A DNA stretch of 8,884 nucleotides, taken from Propionibacteriaceae bacterium. GTDB taxonomy: Bacteria > Actinomycetota > Actinomycetes > Propionibacteriales > Propionibacteriaceae. Below, one piece after another: positions 6,425 to 8,884 of the stretch (positions are counted from its first letter, which is position 1; the number at the start of each line of letters is the position of its first letter). Location: NCBI GenBank assembly GCA_031260385.1, contig JAIRKB010000298.1, positions 1-8,884 on the forward strand. The letters run 5' to 3'. The translations under genes were made by a program, and so were the position numbers. The notes below the pieces were generated by a model. It was not told where the DNA came from. It did no database searches and saw only the letters and a program-made list of their open reading frames with translations.

Positions 6425-6476
6425 CATGGGGACGGTTCCGATGTACCAGGCTGTCAAACCGGATTCTTGTCTTCCA
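6425..6476 (+). repeat. 52-bp direct repeat, copy B
   Basis: Identical over all 52 bases to 4156-4207; identity ends abruptly on both sides (before CATGGGG and after TTCCA). Its distal end merges into a perfect hairpin, TTGTCTTC-CAA-GAAGACAA (6467-6485), which copy A lacks because the sequence diverges after TTCCA. This suggests copy B has the more complete element and copy A continues into another REP unit. Confidence 0.95.
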
Positions 6477-6584
6477 AGAAGACAAAATACGGGAAGGCAG
6501 AAGTGCCATTTGGAACGCATCTTGGCCTTCTCAGTCTGAATTTGGCCTTGACAAGCTGGTACGCAGGAACAGTCCCCGCGTACC
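6425..6584. repeat. Inverted pair of REP-like units (REPIN-like element)
   Basis: Left and right ends are related inverted sequences. Read inward, the left end is GGGGACGGTTCCGATGTACC followed by AGGCTGTCAA; the right end (on the minus strand) is GGGGACTGTTCCTGCGTACC followed by AGCTTGTCAA. The right unit alone folds as GGTACGC (6558-6564)/GCGTACC (6578-6584) around 13 bases. Between them are an 8-bp hairpin with 3-base loop (6467-6485) and an inverted GAAGGC/GCCTTC pair. The right palindrome ends only 5 bases past the stop of the lipoprotein gene and may serve as its 3' end structure. Confidence 0.8.
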
Positions 6585-6589
6585 CCATA

Positions 6590-7228
6590 CTAACTGACAC
6601 CGTCGGGGCGGAAATAGATCGAGACTGACCAAGCGTCTTCATTTGGGGCTAGATCGCCGTCGTCTTCGCCAATATTGATGGTCATAGCGTAGACCGCCGC
6701 CGTACCCCCATTGGACAGCCCCGTAACCACGAAGTAAGTGAAGCCGGGAAGAGGGATGGGGCCAGCCACGGGATAGTCGCACTCCGCAAGATCAGAAACG
6801 GTCAGGCCTTGGGTGCGGAAATTGGCGGCTAGCTCGCTCATGGCGGATTGGCTGCCATTCGACCAGGCGGCTGGGGTGAGGTTGGCGATGCAGTCATGGC
6901 GCCAGCGGCCGTCAGCGCCGGCTTCGAACCCGAGGCCTAGTTGGGCATAGATCTCGTCGGTCCAGCAATCGAAGTTCGGAGCCGCTAGCTCGGCCGGATA
7001 GCCGTCCGGCCGCGTCGGCTGGAAGTTACCAGTATCAAAGGAGGCATAGTCCCCGGCCGGGCCGGGAATCGACCCCAGCGGGTCAGAGGCTCGAGTTGTT
7101 GGGTCGGCGGCGCTCGTTGAATCTGGGCTAGTGGCGGTCGGGTCCGGCTCAGTTGGATCACCACCGCAACCGCTCAGCCCAATCATCACAACCACGGCCA
7201 CAAGCGCGCTAACGAATCTCGTTCTCAT
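6590..7228 (-). CDS. Small secreted lipoprotein, 212 residues
   Basis: Predicted lipoprotein of the actinobacterial type. MRTRF and a hydrophobic stretch end in the lipobox LSGC, with the lipidated cysteine at C21. An extended linker rich in Asp, Thr, Pro and Ser follows (24-50), then a folded domain of about 150 residues. The mature part has cysteines at 88, 113 and 150, and a strand-rich end (FTYFVVTGLSNGGTAAVYAM, SVSIYFRPDG). I do not recognise the domain; small actinobacterial lipoproteins with such linkers are mostly uncharacterised. ATG 7228 is preceded by GGGGGGA at about 8 bases. The gene points the same way as the 5430-6323 pair but is separated from it by REP-like elements, so it is probably its own unit. 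The stop is followed at once by a palindrome. Confidence 0.88.
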   Translation of the reverse strand: MRTRFVSALVAVVVMIGLSGCGGDPTEPDPTATSPDSTSAADPTTRASDPLGSIPGPAGDYASFDTGNFQPTRPDGYPAELAAPNFDCWTDEIYAQLGLGFEAGADGRWRHDCIANLTPAAWSNGSQSAMSELAANFRTQGLTVSDLAECDYPVAGPIPLPGFTYFVVTGLSNGGTAAVYAMTINIGEDDGDLAPNEDAWSVSIYFRPDGVS

Positions 7229-7264
7229 TTATTGTTCCCCCCGTAGGCGATATCGTCCTCAGTC

Positions 7265-7294
7265 AGTCTACAACACAGGCTTCCCAACCGACAA
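7265..7294 (-). promoter_or_regulatory. Candidate promoter of the small lipoprotein gene
   Basis: On the minus strand TTGTCG (7294-7289, 4 of 6 matches) and TAGACT (7270-7265, 4 of 6) are 18 bases apart, about 36 bases before ATG 7228. The -10 overlaps one arm of an inverted repeat, CTACAACA (7268-7275)/TGTTGTAG (7315-7322), that spans the divergent intergenic region. Confidence 0.35.
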
Positions 7295-7329
7295 TCTTCC
7301 CCGGCGGCCTGGACTGTTGTAGCAAGTGA

Positions 7330-7358
7330 TTGACACAAGAGTCAACTCATGTCATTCT
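7330..7358 (+). promoter_or_regulatory. Candidate promoter of the membrane protein-GntR operon
   Basis: TTGACA (7330-7335) is a perfect -35 hexamer; 17 bases on is CATTCT (7353-7358), a weak -10 with 3 of 6 matches. A loose dyad TGACA...GAGT-CA-ACTC...TGTCA (7331-7354) overlays it. The placement puts the downstream operator dyad at the expected start point, as expected for repression. Confidence 0.4.
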
Positions 7359-7380
7359 TGTACCAATACTCTGATACAAG
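7357..7380. promoter_or_regulatory. Operator-like dyad, probable site of the GntR/YtrA regulator
   Basis: CTTGTACCA (7357-7365) and TGATACAAG (7372-7380) are inverted copies agreeing at 8 of 9 positions around a 6-base spacer. The right arm runs into the Shine-Dalgarno AAGGAGG (7378-7384) of the first gene. YtrA-subfamily GntR proteins usually bind such dyads at their own operon, and the regulator gene is the second gene here. Dyad seen; regulator pairing inferred. Confidence 0.55.
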
Positions 7381-7389
7381 GAGGAATCT

Positions 7390-8412
7390 ATGAGATATAT
7401 CGTTTGGGTTTGGATCCTCCCCGCAACACCGATCATTCTCTTCGGAGCGGCGCTACTAGGGGTCGCGCTTTGGAAACGGCGCCAGTCAAGACTCGCGAAC
7501 ACGCCCACTTTGGAGTACGACCAATTAGTTCGACTTGGTAAGGTCACGGCTTTCTTCCGTTTTCTTGGCGCGGCGGCAGGGTTGATCGTCGTCTCAGTCC
7601 TCTTTGTCATGGATAGAACCTGGCTCTTGACGCCTAGTACGTCCGCAGAACTCAACGACCTACGTTTGTCCATTCGGTGGATATTGCCAGCAGTCCTAGG
7701 TTCGCTCATCATCATTTGCGCGACGATTGGCGAGCTTCTGATGTTCAACCACGCTCGCCAACCCGGGTTTGCTTCAACCGAGCAGCGGCGAATTACGACC
7801 TGGCTGTCGTGGCCGATTATCATCGGGATTGTGGTAGCTTTCGGAGCGTTCGGCTTTCTTGCGACCACCTTACTCACCTTGACCCACCCCTCCAGGCGAG
7901 GCCTGAGACTCGACTTCTATCTCGATGGCCGTCACACGATGACGGTGAGCTGGCCAGCTTTCCCCGACTGGCACGCGGCCATTCCTCTCATCCTTGCCAC
8001 GATCGTTGCCTTGATCTGCGCGATCACCGGGATTCTCGTCGTAGCTCGGCGCCCACGAAATGGGGCTGATCCGCTGGTTGCCGCGTGGGATGACATCCTC
8101 AGACGACGCAGCCTCCGCGGACTGGGCGCAACCTTCTTGGCCGTGCTGGCAGCCAACGTCGCTATTGTGGGCAGCACACTGGCTAGGCAAGCCCCACATA
8201 ACCTGGTCGATTGTGACGGAAAGGGGATGGCTGGCTGCGGAGTTCCACACCCCGATATCGGCTGGTACGCTTCGCCCCAAGCCGCTCCCCTCCTGTGGGC
8301 GGTGTCGATTACCGGGCTGGTTCTGGCACTATTCTCCGCCGGAATCGTGGTGCGTGACACGATCCCGGTGCGAAAACCCAACCTCGCTGACCTGCCGAAG
8401 GTGTCGCAATGA
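7390..8412 (+). CDS. Seven-helix integral membrane protein, GntR-linked
   Basis: 340 residues with about seven membrane helices (roughly 4-28, 54-74, 95-118, 138-163, 195-219, 243-264, 298-322). Basic loops (WKRRQSR, HARQPGFASTEQRR, RRPRNGADPL...RRRSLR) fall on the same side, giving an N-out, C-in topology. The outer loop between helices 6 and 7 holds two cysteines (C275, C283) that may pair. No ATPase, permease or enzyme motif is recognised. ATG 7390 follows AAGGAGG by 5 bases. The stop overlaps the GntR start by ATGA. In YtrA-type operons the membrane partner is usually an ABC transporter permease and an ATPase gene is adjacent; none is seen here, so the protein could be a lone permease-like or sensor protein. 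The job is not known. Confidence 0.88.
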   Translation: MRYIVWVWILPATPIILFGAALLGVALWKRRQSRLANTPTLEYDQLVRLGKVTAFFRFLGAAAGLIVVSVLFVMDRTWLLTPSTSAELNDLRLSIRWILPAVLGSLIIICATIGELLMFNHARQPGFASTEQRRITTWLSWPIIIGIVVAFGAFGFLATTLLTLTHPSRRGLRLDFYLDGRHTMTVSWPAFPDWHAAIPLILATIVALICAITGILVVARRPRNGADPLVAAWDDILRRRSLRGLGATFLAVLAANVAIVGSTLARQAPHNLVDCDGKGMAGCGVPHPDIGWYASPQAAPLLWAVSITGLVLALFSAGIVVRDTIPVRKPNLADLPKVSQ

Positions 8413-8777
8413 TCATCCGTTTAGACCCGGCCGATCCGACACCACCGTACGAACAGTTACGCCGTCAGATCGCCAGCGCTATCGGGCTGGGAACCCTCGC
8501 CCCCGGAACCCGCTTGCCGACCGTACGACAACTAGCTGGCGACCTTGGTGTCGCCAACGGCACCGTAATGCGGGCCTACTCCGAACTAGAGAGCGCCGGT
8601 TTCGTCACCAGCGCTCGAGGCGCAGGAACCCGAGTCTCCACCCCCCGACCCACCAGCGATCCAACAGACCGCCTAACACTCTTGACCCGCGCTTACATCG
8701 AACAAGCAACCGCCTTAGGCGCAACCTGCGCCCAAATCCTCCACAGCATAAACCAAGCAACCACCCCAGATAACTAA
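8409..8777 (+). CDS. GntR-family transcriptional regulator, YtrA subfamily
   Basis: DNA-binding repressor of 122 residues. The N-terminal winged helix-turn-helix is typical: PPYEQLRRQIASAIGLGTL, APGTRLPTVRQLAGDLGVAN (recognition region about 38-57), then GTVMRAYSELESAGFVTSARGAGT with the wing near 66-75. The C-terminal part (about 88-115) is only a short helical dimerisation tail with no FCD or UTRA ligand domain, which defines the short YtrA type. It starts inside the membrane protein's stop (ATGA), so both are co-translated. It most likely represses its own operon through the dyad at 7357-7380. Effector unknown; members of this group often respond to cell-envelope or antibiotic stress, which is only a family analogy. 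Confidence 0.93.
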   Translation: MIIRLDPADPTPPYEQLRRQIASAIGLGTLAPGTRLPTVRQLAGDLGVANGTVMRAYSELESAGFVTSARGAGTRVSTPRPTSDPTDRLTLLTRAYIEQATALGATCAQILHSINQATTPDN

Positions 8778-8884
8778 GCCCTGACCTTTAGCCGCCAATC
8801 ACCCAGTTGACGATCACACAGGCCATACGAACTAGGTGCAATCTGGCGATTACGAGACAAAGAGCCCTGACCGCCTGACCACGG
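8778..8884. other. Downstream intergenic end of window (107 bases)
   Basis: No gene start or convincing terminator is visible. AGCCCTGACC occurs at 8777-8786 and again at 8863-8872. A minus-strand frame entering from the right edge stays open for about 31 codons and ends at TAA near 8793-8791, so the 3' end of a gene lying beyond the window is possible but not supported. Confidence 0.4.

Larger units (their letters stand above)
6324..6589. other. Intergenic region with REP-like elements (266 bases)
   Basis: The first 100 bases (6324-6424) hold the ribosome binding site of the downstream minus-strand gene and a small CTGC-N5-GCAG dyad (minus strand), with no clear promoter. The rest is the inverted pair of REP-like units 6425-6584. 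Open frames crossing this region in either strand are read-throughs of the repeats, not genes. Confidence 0.7.

Noticed and set aside
6004..6597. Plus-strand open frame of 197 codons
   Set aside because: It runs antisense through the 297-residue gene and then through the REP-like elements; the second half is simply translated repeat.
8060..8773. Plus-strand open frame of 237 codons overlapping the membrane protein and GntR genes
   Set aside because: Arg/Pro/Asn-rich, out-of-frame shadow of two well-supported genes.
8777..8872. Direct repeat AGCCCTGACC at 8777 and 8863 as a transposon footprint
   Set aside because: Only 10 bases, 86 bases apart, with no inverted ends or transposase frame; could be chance.

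Overview
The window looks like chromosomal DNA from a moderately GC-rich actinobacterium (about 55-60% GC by eye). The clues are frequent GTG and TTG starts, overlapping starts and stops inside operons, lipoproteins with Asp/Thr/Pro/Ser linkers, and a compact YtrA-type GntR repressor. No rRNA, tRNA, CRISPR array, phage gene or complete transposase gene is visible. The genus cannot be fixed from this sequence alone.

Region 1 (1-3157, all minus strand) is a tightly coupled three-gene operon for C4 acyl-CoA chemistry. In transcription order it encodes a FabG/PhaB-like SDR dehydrogenase, a single-chain class I CoA-transferase and a thiolase cut by the window edge. Together they could interconvert 3-hydroxybutyrate or 3-hydroxybutyryl-CoA, acetoacetate, acetoacetyl-CoA and acetyl-CoA. 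The 395-base region upstream (3158-3552) holds a candidate minus-strand promoter bracketed by a near-perfect 12-bp inverted repeat, a second dyad nearer the gene, and a possible small coding remnant.

Region 2 (3553-6589) is accessory in character. An orphan acidic protein (3553-4047, plus) faces a minus-strand pair: a helical cytoplasmic protein with a TTG start and a lipoprotein joined to it by a TGATG overlap. This pair lies between two identical 52-bp direct repeats (4156-4207 and 6425-6476). The repeats belong to a family of REP-like palindromic units built on a GGGGAC-G/T-GTTCC-type core. Such units are typical of those spread by REP-associated tyrosine transposases (RAYT). The 4072-4350 cluster and the 6425-6584 inverted pair are the strongest non-coding structures in the window.

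Region 3 (6590-8884) has a small secreted lipoprotein (minus). Divergent from it is a two-gene operon encoding a seven-helix membrane protein and a YtrA-subfamily GntR regulator, joined by an ATGA overlap. A strong dyad, CTTGTACCA-N6-TGATACAAG, overlaps the Shine-Dalgarno sequence of the first gene and is the natural candidate for autoregulation.
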